This document shows, one piece after another, positions 16,683 to 25,745 of a stretch of DNA of 64,000 nt. Under the pieces are notes generated by a model. That model was not told the DNA's origin. It did no database searches and saw nothing but the letters and a program-made list of their open reading frames with translations. Source of the stretch: Anaerolineae bacterium. GTDB lineage: Bacteria > Chloroflexota > Anaerolineae > UBA4142 > SHND01. Made by a program: the position numbers and the translations under genes. Location of the stretch: the NCBI GenBank assembly GCA_020851635.1, contig JADZCJ010000015.1, positions 1 through 64,000 of the forward strand. Direction: 5' to 3'. The stretch's first letter is position 1; the number at the start of each line of letters is the position of its first letter.

Positions 16683-17081
16683 ATGAGACGAAGACCGGTA
16701 GTCGTGGCGCCGCGGCGCGGACCCAGTTTGGTCGGAACCGCCGCGCGCACCGCCGTGATCGCGGGGACCGCGACCGCAGTTTCCAAAGGTGTCAGCGGCG
16801 CGATGAACAACAGCGCGCAGCAAAAAGCGGCTGCCCAGCAAGCGCAAGCCGAACAAGCGGCTGCCGCGCAACAAGCGCAGATTGACGCCGCTGTAGCACA
16901 ACAGTTGGCTGCCCAGCAAGCACCCGCCGCACCCGAACCGGCGCCCGCCGCACCCGCGCCCGTGGCTGCGCCCGCAAATGATGCAATGGCGCAGCTCGAG
17001 AGACTAATGCAAATGAAACAGGCGGGAATGTTGACCGACGAAGAATTTGCAGCCGCCAAAGCCAAAGTGCTTGCGGGATAG
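16683..17081 (+). CDS. SHOCT-domain protein with Ala/Gln-rich linker
   Basis: A 132-residue protein. A basic N-terminus (RRRPVVVAPRRG) leads into a short hydrophobic stretch (15-45), then a low-complexity Ala/Gln/Pro linker (46-100). A C-terminal SHOCT module (about 103-132, LERLMQMKQAGMLTDEEFAAAKAKVL) is a short oligomerisation or targeting domain. It is co-transcribed with the preceding DUF6325 gene (19-base gap with AGGAGG). The unit ends at the strong terminator at 17099-17140. Confidence 0.8.
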   Translation: MRRRPVVVAPRRGPSLVGTAARTAVIAGTATAVSKGVSGAMNNSAQQKAAAQQAQAEQAAAAQQAQIDAAVAQQLAAQQAPAAPEPAPAAPAPVAAPANDAMAQLERLMQMKQAGMLTDEEFAAAKAKVLAG

Positions 17082-17098
17082 CGCGACAGTCTGACCAA

Positions 17099-17140
17099 AG
17101 AAAAAAAAGGAGAGGCACATTGTTTGTGTCTCTCCTTTTT
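17099..17140 (+). terminator. Rho-independent terminator
   Basis: A stem of about 16 bp with the core GGAGAGGCACA pairing with TGTGTCTCTCC, a short loop, and T5. It follows the DUF6325-SHOCT unit. Confidence 0.9.
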
Positions 17141-17266
17141 GACGTACTGCCGCTTGCAGCGCCAACCGTTGCAAGGACAATGCTCTTGGCGGCGTTATGC
17201 AATTCACTCTGATTCGTTGTATCATTTCGACGGGATACATCATCTGGTCCCACAGGAGATTTACCA

Positions 17267-17857
17267 ATGAACTTTTTGCGACCCGATCCTCGCACGACGA
17301 TCTATATTCCCGACCCGCCGCTCGCCAAGTTTCTCTTTTCCGATACTCGTTTCGCATGGTTTTGGCTGATCGTGCGCCTGTATTTGGCATATTCCTGGCT
17401 GAGCTCCGGGTTCGGCAAACTGACAAATCCCGCCTGGTCACAGACCGGGCAAGCCCTCATGGGCTTTTGGGCAAAAGCGCTCGACGGAAACATCTATTTC
17501 GACTGGTATCAGACGTTCATCCAGTATCTCTACGACATTCAGGCGTGGACCTGGTTTTCGAAACTGGTCATCGCCGGCGAGTTGTTCGTGGGGTTGAGTC
17601 TGCTGCTTGGCGCCTTTGTCGGCATCGGCGCTTTTACCGGCGCGTTTCTGAACTGGAACTTCCTTCTGGCAGGCAGCGCTTCCTCCAATCCCTTGTTTCT
17701 GGTTCTCGAGATCGCGCTCGTCCTGGCATGGAAAACCGCAGGATGGTATGGTCTCGACCGCTACCTTTTGCCCAAATTGGGGACTCCCTGGGCGCCGGGT
17801 CCCGCCGTTCAGGACCTCGTCACACAATCCAAGACGCCCCGCAAGAGTTCGGAATAG
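17267..17857 (+). CDS. DoxX-family membrane protein
   Basis: A 196-residue integral membrane protein of the DoxX/DoxD family, four membrane helices. The motif RLYLAYSWLSSGFGKL at the first span is the family hallmark. Further spans cover about 100-120 (KLVIAGELFVGLSLLLGAFVG), 122-140 and 146-160. DoxX-like proteins associate with thiosulfate:quinone oxidoreduction or redox-stress membrane complexes; no partner subunit is adjacent here. The start is fixed by CAGGAG eight bases upstream. It is a single-gene unit. Confidence 0.85.
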   Translation: MNFLRPDPRTTIYIPDPPLAKFLFSDTRFAWFWLIVRLYLAYSWLSSGFGKLTNPAWSQTGQALMGFWAKALDGNIYFDWYQTFIQYLYDIQAWTWFSKLVIAGELFVGLSLLLGAFVGIGAFTGAFLNWNFLLAGSASSNPLFLVLEIALVLAWKTAGWYGLDRYLLPKLGTPWAPGPAVQDLVTQSKTPRKSSE

Positions 17858-18201
17858 AGTGTTTATTGGCAAGGACGCAAAGCAAATCGGTTAGGGTTCG
17901 TACAAGTATACCTTGCTTGTCGAAACGGAAACCAGTGTTAGTCTCTGGAACGCGAATCGGCGCGAATCGTTCGCCAAACTGCGGCTTGCACGAATCTCCA
18001 CAAAATGCTTGGGACAAAATAGAATTCGCGTAAATTCGTAATGATCCGCGAGGATTCGCGTTTTCCAGTATCTGGCTCATTCAAGCAAATTCGGGAAATT
18101 GTAAATTTACGGATCCTTAATGATGCGTCGGTGAGCATGCCTGATAAACGTTCGCGCAGGGCCACGGGGTATCAAAATCCAAGTGAAACAAGGAGACTGT
18201 T
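17858..18201. other. Intergenic region, no gene
   Basis: A 344-base gap. It contains several GCGAATC/TTCGCG-type fragments around 17950-18060 that look like a decayed repeat. Near its end is the leader of the oxidoreductase, with AAGGAG before its ATG. I see no open frame with coding character. Confidence 0.4.
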
Positions 18202-19383
18202 ATGCAGACAACCGCTGATGTCGTCGTAATCGGGGGAGGCGTCACAGGCACGAATGCGGCATTTCAACTTGCCGCGCGCGGCATGCGCGTGATTCTGACA
18301 GAAAAGAAATTTCTCGCGGCGGGCTCGACAGGACGCTCCTCCGCGGTCATCCGTCAACATTATTCGAATGAAATCACCGCCCGGATGGCGCTGTACTCGC
18401 TGCGGGTATTTCAACACTTTGGCGAGGTGGTGGGAGGCAGCGCGGATTTTGTCAACACTGGCTTTGTTGTTTTGGTTTCGGGCAAGGATGAAAATGGCTT
18501 GCGCGAGAACATTGCCCTCCAGCAGGGCGTCGGTATCCAAACGCAAATCATCACGCCCGAGGAATTGCGCGAACTGGAGCCATCCATCACGGCAACCGAA
18601 TTGGTCGCTGCCGCATACGAACCGGAAGGGGGTTATGCAGACCCCGCCGCGACGACCGCGAGTGTGGCGCAAGCCGCGCGCGGCAAGGGCGCAGAAATTT
18701 GGCAAGAAACACCCGCAACGCGCATCGTCATGGAACACGGACGCGTCGCGGGCGTGGAAACGACTCGCGGAATGATTTCAACTCCGAACGTGGTCAATTG
18801 CGCCAATGCATGGGCGCCCGGTCTCTGCGCGCCATTGGGCATCTCATTGCCCGTCACCCCGGAACGCCATCAAATCGCGATGTTTCAGCAACTGCCGGGG
18901 CTTGGGAAACCCGGGCACGTGATCGCCGATTTTGCCCATCAAGTCTATTATCGTCCAGAAGGCAAAGCGCTCACTTTGATCGGCTCGGTCTCGCCGCACA
19001 ATGGCGACACGATCGCGGACCCCGACCAGTACAACACCTCGGCGGACGACACCTTTATTGCCGAAATAGGGGGTCTGCTCACCGAGCGTCATCCTGCCAT
19101 GGCGAATGCCCTTTCCAAAGGCGGCTATGCGGGCATGTATGCGGTCACACCGGATTGGCACCCGATCATTGACGAGATTCCGGCGGACAGCGGTTTCTTT
19201 GTGGCTGCCGGATTTTCGGGGCACGGGTTCAAACTCAGCCCTGCGGTGGGGGTAATGATCGCGGATATGGTCACACGCGCATCCGAGCCGACCGCACAGT
19301 TGGATCGCGCCCTTTTTCGCTTTGCGCGCTTTGCCGAGGGCAAACCGGTGCAGGGCAAATACGCATACAGTATTATAGGTTAG
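18202..19383 (+). CDS. FAD-dependent amine/amino-acid oxidoreductase (DAO family)
   Basis: A 393-residue flavoprotein of the D-amino-acid oxidase/sarcosine oxidase superfamily. The dinucleotide-binding GGGVTG loop is at residues 11-16, and the GSTGRSSAVIRQHYSN segment is typical of the sarcosine oxidase beta-subunit group. C-terminal motifs GMYAVTPDWHPIID and FFVAAGFSGHGFKLSPAVG complete the FAD site. Enzymes of this type oxidise N-methyl amino acids or amino acids to imines. The substrate is not readable, but the larger dimethylglycine-dehydrogenase-like gene at 30293 is a distant relative. AAGGAG precedes the ATG. It converges with the next gene. Confidence 0.85.
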   Translation: MQTTADVVVIGGGVTGTNAAFQLAARGMRVILTEKKFLAAGSTGRSSAVIRQHYSNEITARMALYSLRVFQHFGEVVGGSADFVNTGFVVLVSGKDENGLRENIALQQGVGIQTQIITPEELRELEPSITATELVAAAYEPEGGYADPAATTASVAQAARGKGAEIWQETPATRIVMEHGRVAGVETTRGMISTPNVVNCANAWAPGLCAPLGISLPVTPERHQIAMFQQLPGLGKPGHVIADFAHQVYYRPEGKALTLIGSVSPHNGDTIADPDQYNTSADDTFIAEIGGLLTERHPAMANALSKGGYAGMYAVTPDWHPIIDEIPADSGFFVAAGFSGHGFKLSPAVGVMIADMVTRASEPTAQLDRALFRFARFAEGKPVQGKYAYSIIG

Positions 19384-19405
19384 CGCGCACGACGCGCGAG
19401 ACAAC

Positions 19406-20236
19406 CTAACTTGCGATCTTGTTTGCGTATTCGCTGCTGATACGGATCACCCAATCCTCGATGTCGCTGTCGGGCAGGATCGCATCGGCATTATACAAAA
19501 TGCGGTCCCTGCTGCCGTTCAGGTTTTCTATTCCCCGACCGATAATGTTCTTTTGAAACATTTCGTCGTATGCAACAAGGACCGGGATGACGATGGCGGT
19601 GTCTTTTTTCTGCAGGACCGCGCTGATCGCTTTGGTTGTCCACTCGGGGCTATAGTGCGCGATATGTCCGCACCAGCCATAGCTGTGCTCGCTGATTCCG
19701 ATAGTCTGTTTCACGTGTTCAGCCACTTGCTCAAACAGCTCACCCCATTCGCGCTCGTAGGTTTCATCGCCATAGCCGATCAGGACCAGACCCTCTTGTT
19801 CGGGATGTCTGGACAGTTCCTTGCAGCGTCTCAACACGTTTGTCTGTAGGGTATTGGAAAAGTCGAGCAAGGGAGCAATGTGCGTCCTCGCAGTCGGAAC
19901 ATAGCGTTCAATTTTTTCTTCTTTGAGCGTTTCGATGATCGTGGCGTCATCTTTTTGCCCAAGTATAGTTGGAATGTCATCAACAGAATGCGGGCTGACG
20001 GTCAAAAATATCGGCACAATGACAATGTCGGTGAAACCTTCCCGGTCAAACTCTTTCATCCGTGTGGCGATTGACGGCTCGGTGTATTCCATATGAGCGG
20101 TCTTGATCTCTTGCACAAGCCCGTCCGCGAGAATTGAATCGCGCACGCGCGTTTCAAGGTCCATCAGGGCTTGTCTCCACGTTTGAGAGTGGGAACCGTG
20201 GTTCACCAATAACACGCCGACTCGTTGTTTGGTCAT
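19406..20236 (-). CDS. CbiX/SirB-like chelatase-family protein
   Basis: A 276-residue protein of the class II chelatase superfamily (CbiX/SirB sirohydrochlorin cobalto- or ferrochelatases). The N-terminal RVGVLLVNHGSHSQTW holds the usual metal-binding HGS motif, and FTDIVIVPIFLTVSPHSVDDIP matches the second active-site region. A second half (GLVLIGYGDETYE through IVIPVLVAYDEMFQKN) looks like a duplicate chelatase lobe. The later catalytic His of the second lobe is not obvious. No cobalamin or siroheme genes are nearby. The ATG at 20236 has GGAG nine bases upstream; an in-frame start at 20269 is less likely. Confidence 0.75.
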   Translation of the reverse strand: MTKQRVGVLLVNHGSHSQTWRQALMDLETRVRDSILADGLVQEIKTAHMEYTEPSIATRMKEFDREGFTDIVIVPIFLTVSPHSVDDIPTILGQKDDATIIETLKEEKIERYVPTARTHIAPLLDFSNTLQTNVLRRCKELSRHPEQEGLVLIGYGDETYEREWGELFEQVAEHVKQTIGISEHSYGWCGHIAHYSPEWTTKAISAVLQKKDTAIVIPVLVAYDEMFQKNIIGRGIENLNGSRDRILYNADAILPDSDIEDWVIRISSEYANKIAS

Positions 20237-20407
20237 GATTGATTTATGCTCCTGCCGGTGAATTTGCAATGATTAGCCACAAGATGGGAGCCGTTAGGAC
20301 CGTCCGGTCCGGCACAGTTCGCACACTGTTGTTCCCAAACTTGAAGCGCCTCAGAATATCACCGCAACCGCGATCAGGCAAAACCGGCGATACCCGGATT
20401 AGCGCCA

Positions 20408-21784
20408 TCAAGACAGCTTGTCCGCGCCGGACCGGTTGGGAGAGGAGGTGGGCACGGGTGTTGCGGTGTCCGGCGCGGGCACAAGTTCGACGGGAAATTG
20501 ATCCAGCCCGTCGGATGGTGTCACAAACTCACTGCTGACCCAGCCGAGCGAGCCGTAATCGGGATACGCGATCGCAAGCCAGGCGCTGTCCGCGCTCCGC
20601 CCCAGAATATCGAGCACAAAATTCTCGGGCACACGGTCAATTACATCATACTCGACACCGGGACCGGAGCGCACCCGCAATATTCCCGTGGTGCGATAAG
20701 CGGCAAGGGCGATGGGGGTAGGCGTTGGCGTCGGTGACGGTCCGCGCGTCGCGGTCGCGGCGGATGACGCGGCGGGCGCCGCCGTCGGTTCGAGAGTTGG
20801 GTGAGGGGTCGGAGACGCGGCGAGCGCCATCTTGTCTTCCATAGACGGCGGCGCGGAACTTTTGAACTGCGCGGCAAATTCGCGGGTGAGGTCGAGATAG
20901 AGATTGCCATAGGACACGCTCGGCTCGATCATCGAACCCTCGACCCATTCATTAAAACTGGTAATAACTACCAGGTCGGGACGGGTGGCGAGGGCAGCGT
21001 TCCACGTCTCGCGATAAAAATCGCCGTTGCGGCGATCGCGCGCAAAACGGTCCGCGCGGTCGGTGAGCGTGTCATCGTAACCGGGCATCACGGTTGCGAC
21101 CCACAGTTTATCCACCCCCGCGCGACGAATGCGACGTGACCAATCGCTCAACGTGTGATTCACATCCGGCGACCACGCAATCGAATACAGGTGATGTCCG
21201 TCAAACACGCGCTGATACGCCGCGTTGACGCCTTCGGCAATCCAAATCTGGTCGCGGTTCGGGTCCACTTGATTGCGAATCTCCTGCCATTCCTCAACAC
21301 TGCGCGCCTGCTGACGCCAAAAAAACAAGACGGGCTTGCCATTCACGCGCGAAAAAGCGCCGTGCGGCATCAATTGGTCGCGCACATGGACAAGCGCGCC
21401 GATCAGGGCATCGCGCGAGCCATAACGATTCGCCTCAAAATCAATGGTGGCAGAAAAACCTTTGCCGCCCGCAATGTCGAGCAGGACGCGCAGGCGTTCG
21501 TCGGTGGGATTGCCGGGACCGAGCCACGAGACGACAAAGGAATCAATGCCCGCGCCGGCTGCCTGGTCAATGTGTCGCGCGATCGCGTTGGGGTCACGCG
21601 AGACATAGGGCTCGGCGGGCAAATCGGCGACGTGGTCGGGCGTCCAGGTTTGTTCGTCAAACCATGCATAATAAAAGGCAAAGACGCGCGGCGGTTGGTC
21701 GGCAGAGGTTGTGGAGGGACAAACAAAAAGGAACGTTAGGAGGAGAACGAAAGCGGCGATGCGGATGAGATTGTTACGAACCAT
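20408..21784 (-). CDS. Secreted GH99-like glycosidase with SH3b domain
   Basis: A 458-residue exported protein. A signal peptide (residues 5-28) precedes a domain that begins RVFAFYYAWFDEQTW and continues DSFVVSWLGPGNPTDERL and VVITSFNEWVEGSMIEP. This is the pattern of glycoside hydrolase family 99/71-like domains (endo-alpha-mannosidase relatives), including the late FNEWxEG motif. A Pro/Thr linker (about 320-360) and an SH3b domain (about 365-425, RVRSGPGVEYDVIDRVPENF) follow, with a second Pro-rich tail. SH3b probably anchors it to the cell wall. Specific activity is untested. The ATG at 21784 is chosen because it begins the signal peptide; no strong ribosome-binding site is seen. Confidence 0.75.
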   Translation of the reverse strand: MVRNNLIRIAAFVLLLTFLFVCPSTTSADQPPRVFAFYYAWFDEQTWTPDHVADLPAEPYVSRDPNAIARHIDQAAGAGIDSFVVSWLGPGNPTDERLRVLLDIAGGKGFSATIDFEANRYGSRDALIGALVHVRDQLMPHGAFSRVNGKPVLFFWRQQARSVEEWQEIRNQVDPNRDQIWIAEGVNAAYQRVFDGHHLYSIAWSPDVNHTLSDWSRRIRRAGVDKLWVATVMPGYDDTLTDRADRFARDRRNGDFYRETWNAALATRPDLVVITSFNEWVEGSMIEPSVSYGNLYLDLTREFAAQFKSSAPPSMEDKMALAASPTPHPTLEPTAAPAASSAATATRGPSPTPTPTPIALAAYRTTGILRVRSGPGVEYDVIDRVPENFVLDILGRSADSAWLAIAYPDYGSLGWVSSEFVTPSDGLDQFPVELVPAPDTATPVPTSSPNRSGADKLS

Positions 21785-21943
21785 GAGAACGGGCGGGATT
21801 TTAGCACGAGGACTGACAAACGGCAATTTGTGACCCGGCAAACGGTCTGCGTCACGATTTTGGCTCGTCCGGTCGAGTCAGCAGTAAATTTGTGACGCCG
21901 TCCGACGAATTGTCTTGGAGGTCCGTGAAAACAAACCGCAGGT

Positions 21944-21972
21944 TTGGTCAAGACCTGAGATTCTATTACAAT
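21944..21972 (+). promoter_or_regulatory. Sigma70-type promoter for the lipoprotein at 22006
   Basis: TTGGTC (21944-21949), 17-base spacer, TACAAT (21967-21972). The predicted transcript start near 21979 excludes the upstream GTG at 21892 as the real start codon. Confidence 0.6.
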
Positions 21973-22005
21973 CACCCGCGTCAATTCCGCCAGAGAACGT
22001 TCAAT

Positions 22006-23076
22006 TTGCAGAATTCTTCATTTCGCGCTTTACATCTCGGACTGATTGCCCTTTTAGCGTTGCTCGTTGCCACTGTCGCATGCAGCTCGGGCTCGGATCG
22101 TCCTACCCGCCGCCAACCCACCCGCACCCGCCAACCTACTCGCGCGGCGCGCCTCTTGTCAATGGCGCAAACGCAAAAGGTCGCACGCGTCGAACCAACC
22201 CGGACAACCGAACCCACCGCCACGCGACTCCCCACCCTCACACCGATCCCCACAGCCGCCGACACACCAACGCGCCATAACACACTCGTTGTTCCGGGCT
22301 CACCCACGCCCAAAATTGCCGCCGCGCAAGAGAGCCATGAAAGCGTGCCCGCAACCGAGCAACCCACGCCGCTTCCGTCCGCCACCAACACGCGCGCGCC
22401 CAACGCGGCGCTGTTGGTTGATGCGCAGTGTGAGCCGACTGTGGGGGGTGAGGTGGGGCTGCTCGGCGCAGGTGGTTGGGAAGGACGCGCGCCCGAATCT
22501 CACCCTGACCTTAACCTCGCCGTGCGCGGCTATCGAGAGGTGGACGCATTTCGCGGGCTGGTGGACTATGACGGCGAGACCGATGGTAATGCGCCCCAGT
22601 TGTGGGGCTTGTTTGCCGACCGCCGCACGCCGGAAATCACCCACACCTATCAGGTGTATGATTGGGATTGGGGTTCGAATTCCCACGGCGACCCGATTCA
22701 AGATTTTGATGTGACTATGGTGGGTTTACGGTTTAGTGAAGGCGAAACCATCTACACGCCCGATTTCGGACACGAGATCGGCGAAGGATACGTGGCGCTG
22801 GTCCTTTACGCAGACACCCATCGCATTACAATAAAATACACCGGCGAGGACAATGTCATTGACGGCTACACCCTTCATCTCGAAGGGTTATGCGTCTATT
22901 CCAATCTCTTGAACCTCTATAACGAACGTCATGCCGCCGGACGCGGCGCACTCCCTGCCTTGCGCCCGGGCCAAGCCATCGGCTATTCCCCCGGTGCCGA
23001 AATCGGCGTCGCCATCCGCGACCGCGGCGCCTTCCTCGACCCCCGCTCGCGCAAAGACTGGTGGCAGGGGCGCTGA
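22006..23076 (+). CDS. Pro/Thr-rich lipoprotein of unknown function
   Basis: A 356-residue exported protein. From the TTG at 22006 the N-terminus reads as a signal sequence (SFRALHLGLIALLALLVATVAC) with lipidation cysteine 26. Residues 27-150 are a Thr/Pro/Arg-rich linker. The C-terminal 200 residues are a beta-rich domain (AALLVDAQCEPTVGGEVGL, HTYQVYDWDWGSNSHGDP, GYVALVLYADTHRITIKYTG) that I do not recognise. Its metal- or sugar-binding look comes from aromatic and acidic clusters. The open frame extends back to a GTG at 21892, but a good promoter lies inside that extension. The next gene, a PadR regulator, starts two bases after its stop and is probably co-transcribed. Confidence 0.7.
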   Translation: MQNSSFRALHLGLIALLALLVATVACSSGSDRPTRRQPTRTRQPTRAARLLSMAQTQKVARVEPTRTTEPTATRLPTLTPIPTAADTPTRHNTLVVPGSPTPKIAAAQESHESVPATEQPTPLPSATNTRAPNAALLVDAQCEPTVGGEVGLLGAGGWEGRAPESHPDLNLAVRGYREVDAFRGLVDYDGETDGNAPQLWGLFADRRTPEITHTYQVYDWDWGSNSHGDPIQDFDVTMVGLRFSEGETIYTPDFGHEIGEGYVALVLYADTHRITIKYTGEDNVIDGYTLHLEGLCVYSNLLNLYNERHAAGRGALPALRPGQAIGYSPGAEIGVAIRDRGAFLDPRSRKDWWQGR

Positions 23077-23077
23077 A

Positions 23078-23638
23078 ATGAAACCCTCTATCTCTCCCGA
23101 ACCCGCTCTGCTCGGATTTCTCCGGCAGGGTCCTCTGCACGGATACGACCTGCACAAACAGGTCGTCGCCAATCTCGGCGCGGTGTGGCGTTTGGGACAG
23201 AGCCAGATGTATGCCATTCTAAAAGAATACGAGACGCGCGGTTGGATCAAAACCGTCGTCACCCCGCAGCCAGACCGCCCCGCGCGCAAGATGCTCCAGC
23301 TCACCCCGGCGGGCAAGCGCGCGTTTGACGCATGGATGAATCAGAGCGCGCACGGCTTGCGCGAATTCCGCGTTGATTTTTTCGCCCGCCTCTATTTCGC
23401 CCGCGCCGCCGGACGCCCTGCCCTGCGTGCGTTTCTCAATCAGCAAATCAAGGCGACGCAGGACGAATACAACAAACTCCGGGCGGCCGAGCCCGACTCT
23501 GAATTTGCACGCGTCGTCTCTAATTTTCGACAGGCACAATTGCAAGCCATTCTCGACTGGCTCACCGTCTACCAAACGAATGCGGCCACCCCCCCACCGA
23601 GACGCCTAAAGAATAAAGTTAAACATAAACTCAAATAA
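23078..23638 (+). CDS. PadR-family transcriptional regulator
   Basis: A 186-residue regulator. The N-terminal winged helix runs from residue 7 (ALLGFLRQGPLHGYDLHKQV) through SQMYAILKEYETRGWIKT and LTPAGKRAFDAWM, the signature of PadR proteins. A C-terminal helical dimerisation region follows. It starts one base after the lipoprotein stop codon and so depends on the upstream promoter. It sits directly before the modBCA operon, whose promoter region carries a TGAATATTCA palindrome that could be its operator, though no direct evidence links them. It ends in a basic tail (RRLKNKVKHKLK). Confidence 0.85.
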   Translation: MKPSISPEPALLGFLRQGPLHGYDLHKQVVANLGAVWRLGQSQMYAILKEYETRGWIKTVVTPQPDRPARKMLQLTPAGKRAFDAWMNQSAHGLREFRVDFFARLYFARAAGRPALRAFLNQQIKATQDEYNKLRAAEPDSEFARVVSNFRQAQLQAILDWLTVYQTNAATPPPRRLKNKVKHKLK

Positions 23639-23648
23639 TGCTCCATCC

Positions 23649-23669
23649 TCGCGCGGGGCGCGCTTTTTT
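23649..23669 (+). terminator. Short terminator after padR
   Basis: A 5-bp GC stem (GCGCG/CGCGC) with a 3-base loop followed by six T. It separates padR from the molybdate operon. Confidence 0.6.
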
Positions 23670-23687
23670 GGTCGAAAATCACCTCAC

Positions 23688-23716
23688 TTGATGAATATTC
23701 AATCATTGAGTATAAT
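23688..23716 (+). promoter_or_regulatory. Promoter and candidate operator of modBCA
   Basis: TTGATG (23688-23693), 17-base spacer, TATAAT (23711-23716). A perfect palindrome TGAATATTCA (23692-23701) overlaps the -35 box and spacer, so a regulator bound there would block RNA polymerase. The leader to modB is about 80 bases; I do not see a molybdenum-cofactor riboswitch in it. Confidence 0.7.
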
Positions 23717-23802
23717 TTTTCTAGCGCATTTCCCCTTACCTCTCAACTCGCTCGCATTTATCCGGCACAAAAAAAGATGTTCTGCGCTACCCCACACTCA
23801 TT

Positions 23803-24630
23803 ATGAGCACAAGTAATCTCACGCTTTCCCAATTTTCCCTTCGCCGTCTCTCCGGAAAACGAGCTCTTCTGCTCGCATTTTCCACGCTGCTCATTCTCTT
23901 TCTCACGCTCCCGCTCGTTGCGCTCGTCCTGCGCGCGCTGCCGCTCGGCATCGAGGCATGGACGAGCCGGGCAACATTGGACGCGCTCCAATTGAGTCTG
24001 ACGACCGCCACCATCGCCACGCTCATCGCTTTTGGCATCGGGACGCCGGTCGCCTATGTGCTTGCCCGCGAGAATTTCCGCGCCAAACCCATTGTGGACA
24101 CGCTGATTGACGTGCCAATGGTGCTGCCCCCTTCAGTCGCAGGGCTTGCTCTTTTGATGGCTTTTGGGCGCCGCGGTTTGCTGGGTCCGCCCCTTGCAGC
24201 TCTCGGTCTCGAACTGCCTTTTACCATAGCCGCCGTAATCCTCGCCGAAACCTTTGTGGCGGCGCCGTTCTATGTGCGTTCCGCCAAAGCGGGTTTTGGC
24301 GCGGTGGACCGCAAACTGGAACAAATGTCAGAGCTGCTCGGGGTTTCGCCTTTTCGCACCTGGCTGCGCGTCACCCTGCCGCTGTCCGCCCCGGCGCTTT
24401 TTGGCGGCTTGCTCATGACCTGGGCGCGGGCGTTGGGCGAGTTCGGCGCAACCATCATGTTTGCGGGCAATTTTCCGGGGCGCACCCAAACCATGCCCCT
24501 CGCCATCTATTCCGGACTCGAATCCAATCTGGACAGCGCGCTCGTCCTCTCACTCTTGCTCGTCATTGTCTCGTTCGGCATCCTCTTTGTCGTCCGCGCT
24601 ATCTCGCCCAAAGGAATCACGCTGGGATAA
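23803..24630 (+). CDS. modB: Molybdate ABC transporter permease ModB
   Basis: A 275-residue inner-membrane permease with five to six spans. The cytoplasmic EAA loop that docks to the ATPase is visible near ELLGVSPFRTWLRVTLPLSAPAL, and ARALGEFGATIMFAGNFPGRTQTMPLAIY is strongly diagnostic of ModB/CysT-type permeases. It is the first gene of a modB-modC-modA operon. The order is unusual because modA normally leads. The start ATG has no strong ribosome-binding site but follows the promoter at 23688 at a sensible distance. The protein transports molybdate, and tungstate cannot be excluded, delivered by ModA. Confidence 0.9.
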   Translation: MSTSNLTLSQFSLRRLSGKRALLLAFSTLLILFLTLPLVALVLRALPLGIEAWTSRATLDALQLSLTTATIATLIAFGIGTPVAYVLARENFRAKPIVDTLIDVPMVLPPSVAGLALLMAFGRRGLLGPPLAALGLELPFTIAAVILAETFVAAPFYVRSAKAGFGAVDRKLEQMSELLGVSPFRTWLRVTLPLSAPALFGGLLMTWARALGEFGATIMFAGNFPGRTQTMPLAIYSGLESNLDSALVLSLLLVIVSFGILFVVRAISPKGITLG

Positions 24631-24637
24631 AGGGACA

Positions 24638-25720
24638 ATGCTCTCGCTCGACATTCACAAAAAATTCGACGGCTTTGAGTTGGCCCTCACGCTCTCCACG
24701 CCTTCCGAAAAAATCATCGTCCTCTTTGGCGCAAGCGGGTCAGGCAAGTCGCTGACGCTGGCGAGCATCGCAGGGTTTATTACGCCCGATGCGGGACGTA
24801 TTCAACTGGGCGAGCGCGTGCTCTTTGACGCCGTCGGGGGCATCAATCTCTCTCCGCAAGCGCGCAAAATTGGTATGGTGCGCCAGGACCTGACATTGTT
24901 TCCCCACCTGAGCGCGGCGGACAATATCGCGTATGGCTTGAAAGGTCCGCGCAAGGACAAGGAACGCCGCGTGCGTGACCTCTTGGAATTGATGCGGCTG
25001 ACGAGTTTTGGCGCGCGCAAACCGACCGAATTGTCCGGCGGACAGCAGCAGCGTGTCGCGCTCGCCCGCGCGCTGGCGATTGAGCCGACCCTGCTCTTGC
25101 TCGACGAACCCTTTTCCGCGCTCGACCTTGCGACGCGCATCGAACTGCGCCGCGAACTAAAAGAGCTGCAGCAGCGTCTGCGCACCAGCATGTTGTTTGT
25201 CACGCACGATCTCGGGGAAGCGGCGCTGTTGGCGGACGAGATGGCGGTGATCGAGAGCGGGCGCGTGCTTCAATTCGCCCCGCCCAACCAAATCTTGCGC
25301 GAACCATCGAATGCGCGCGTCGCGCAAATTGTGGGCGTGAAAAATATCTTGCCCGCAAAAATCATTGATGTTAATGCCGTCCGGATCGGCGAACGTATTT
25401 TCGAGACCGACCCGGTCAAGTTCCCCATCGGCTCACAGGTGCGGGCATGTATCCGCGCCGAACGCGTCTTGCTGATTCGTCCCGAGGGACCGTCGCGCGT
25501 CCACCCCAACACCATCGCGGGCGAGCTGCTCGACCAGGAAAGCGACGGGAACGATGTCATGCTCCGCTTTCGCGCCGACGATGCCCGCTTGCAGCCCGAA
25601 CTCGATTTTGATTTGCATATTGACATTCCCGTCTATGTGTATGAACGCCTGCACCTTTCACGTCAACGTCACTGGCTTGTCACGCTCAAACCGAGCGTCC
25701 TGCATCTGGTGACGGAATAG
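24638..25720 (+). CDS. modC: Molybdate ABC transporter ATPase ModC
   Basis: A 360-residue cytoplasmic ATPase. Walker A is GASGSGKS (about residues 31-38), the ABC signature is LSGGQQQR, and Walker B is LLLLDEP with the H-loop in THDL. The C-terminal 130 residues form the regulatory part with a TOBE/Mop-like oxyanion-binding domain (ILPAKIIDVNAVRIGE, then VLLIRPEGPSR, and a terminal HWLVTLKPSVLHLV strand). It begins seven bases after the modB stop with AAAGGG in between. A longer open frame upstream of 24638 overlaps modB and is rejected. Confidence 0.92.
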   Translation: MLSLDIHKKFDGFELALTLSTPSEKIIVLFGASGSGKSLTLASIAGFITPDAGRIQLGERVLFDAVGGINLSPQARKIGMVRQDLTLFPHLSAADNIAYGLKGPRKDKERRVRDLLELMRLTSFGARKPTELSGGQQQRVALARALAIEPTLLLLDEPFSALDLATRIELRRELKELQQRLRTSMLFVTHDLGEAALLADEMAVIESGRVLQFAPPNQILREPSNARVAQIVGVKNILPAKIIDVNAVRIGERIFETDPVKFPIGSQVRACIRAERVLLIRPEGPSRVHPNTIAGELLDQESDGNDVMLRFRADDARLQPELDFDLHIDIPVYVYERLHLSRQRHWLVTLKPSVLHLVTE

Positions 25721-25745
25721 AAATTCAACCCCCAAGGAGAAAGAA

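Noticed and set aside
23717-23802. A molybdenum-cofactor riboswitch upstream of modB
   Set aside because: The leader is only about 80 bases and shows none of the long stems expected for that RNA.
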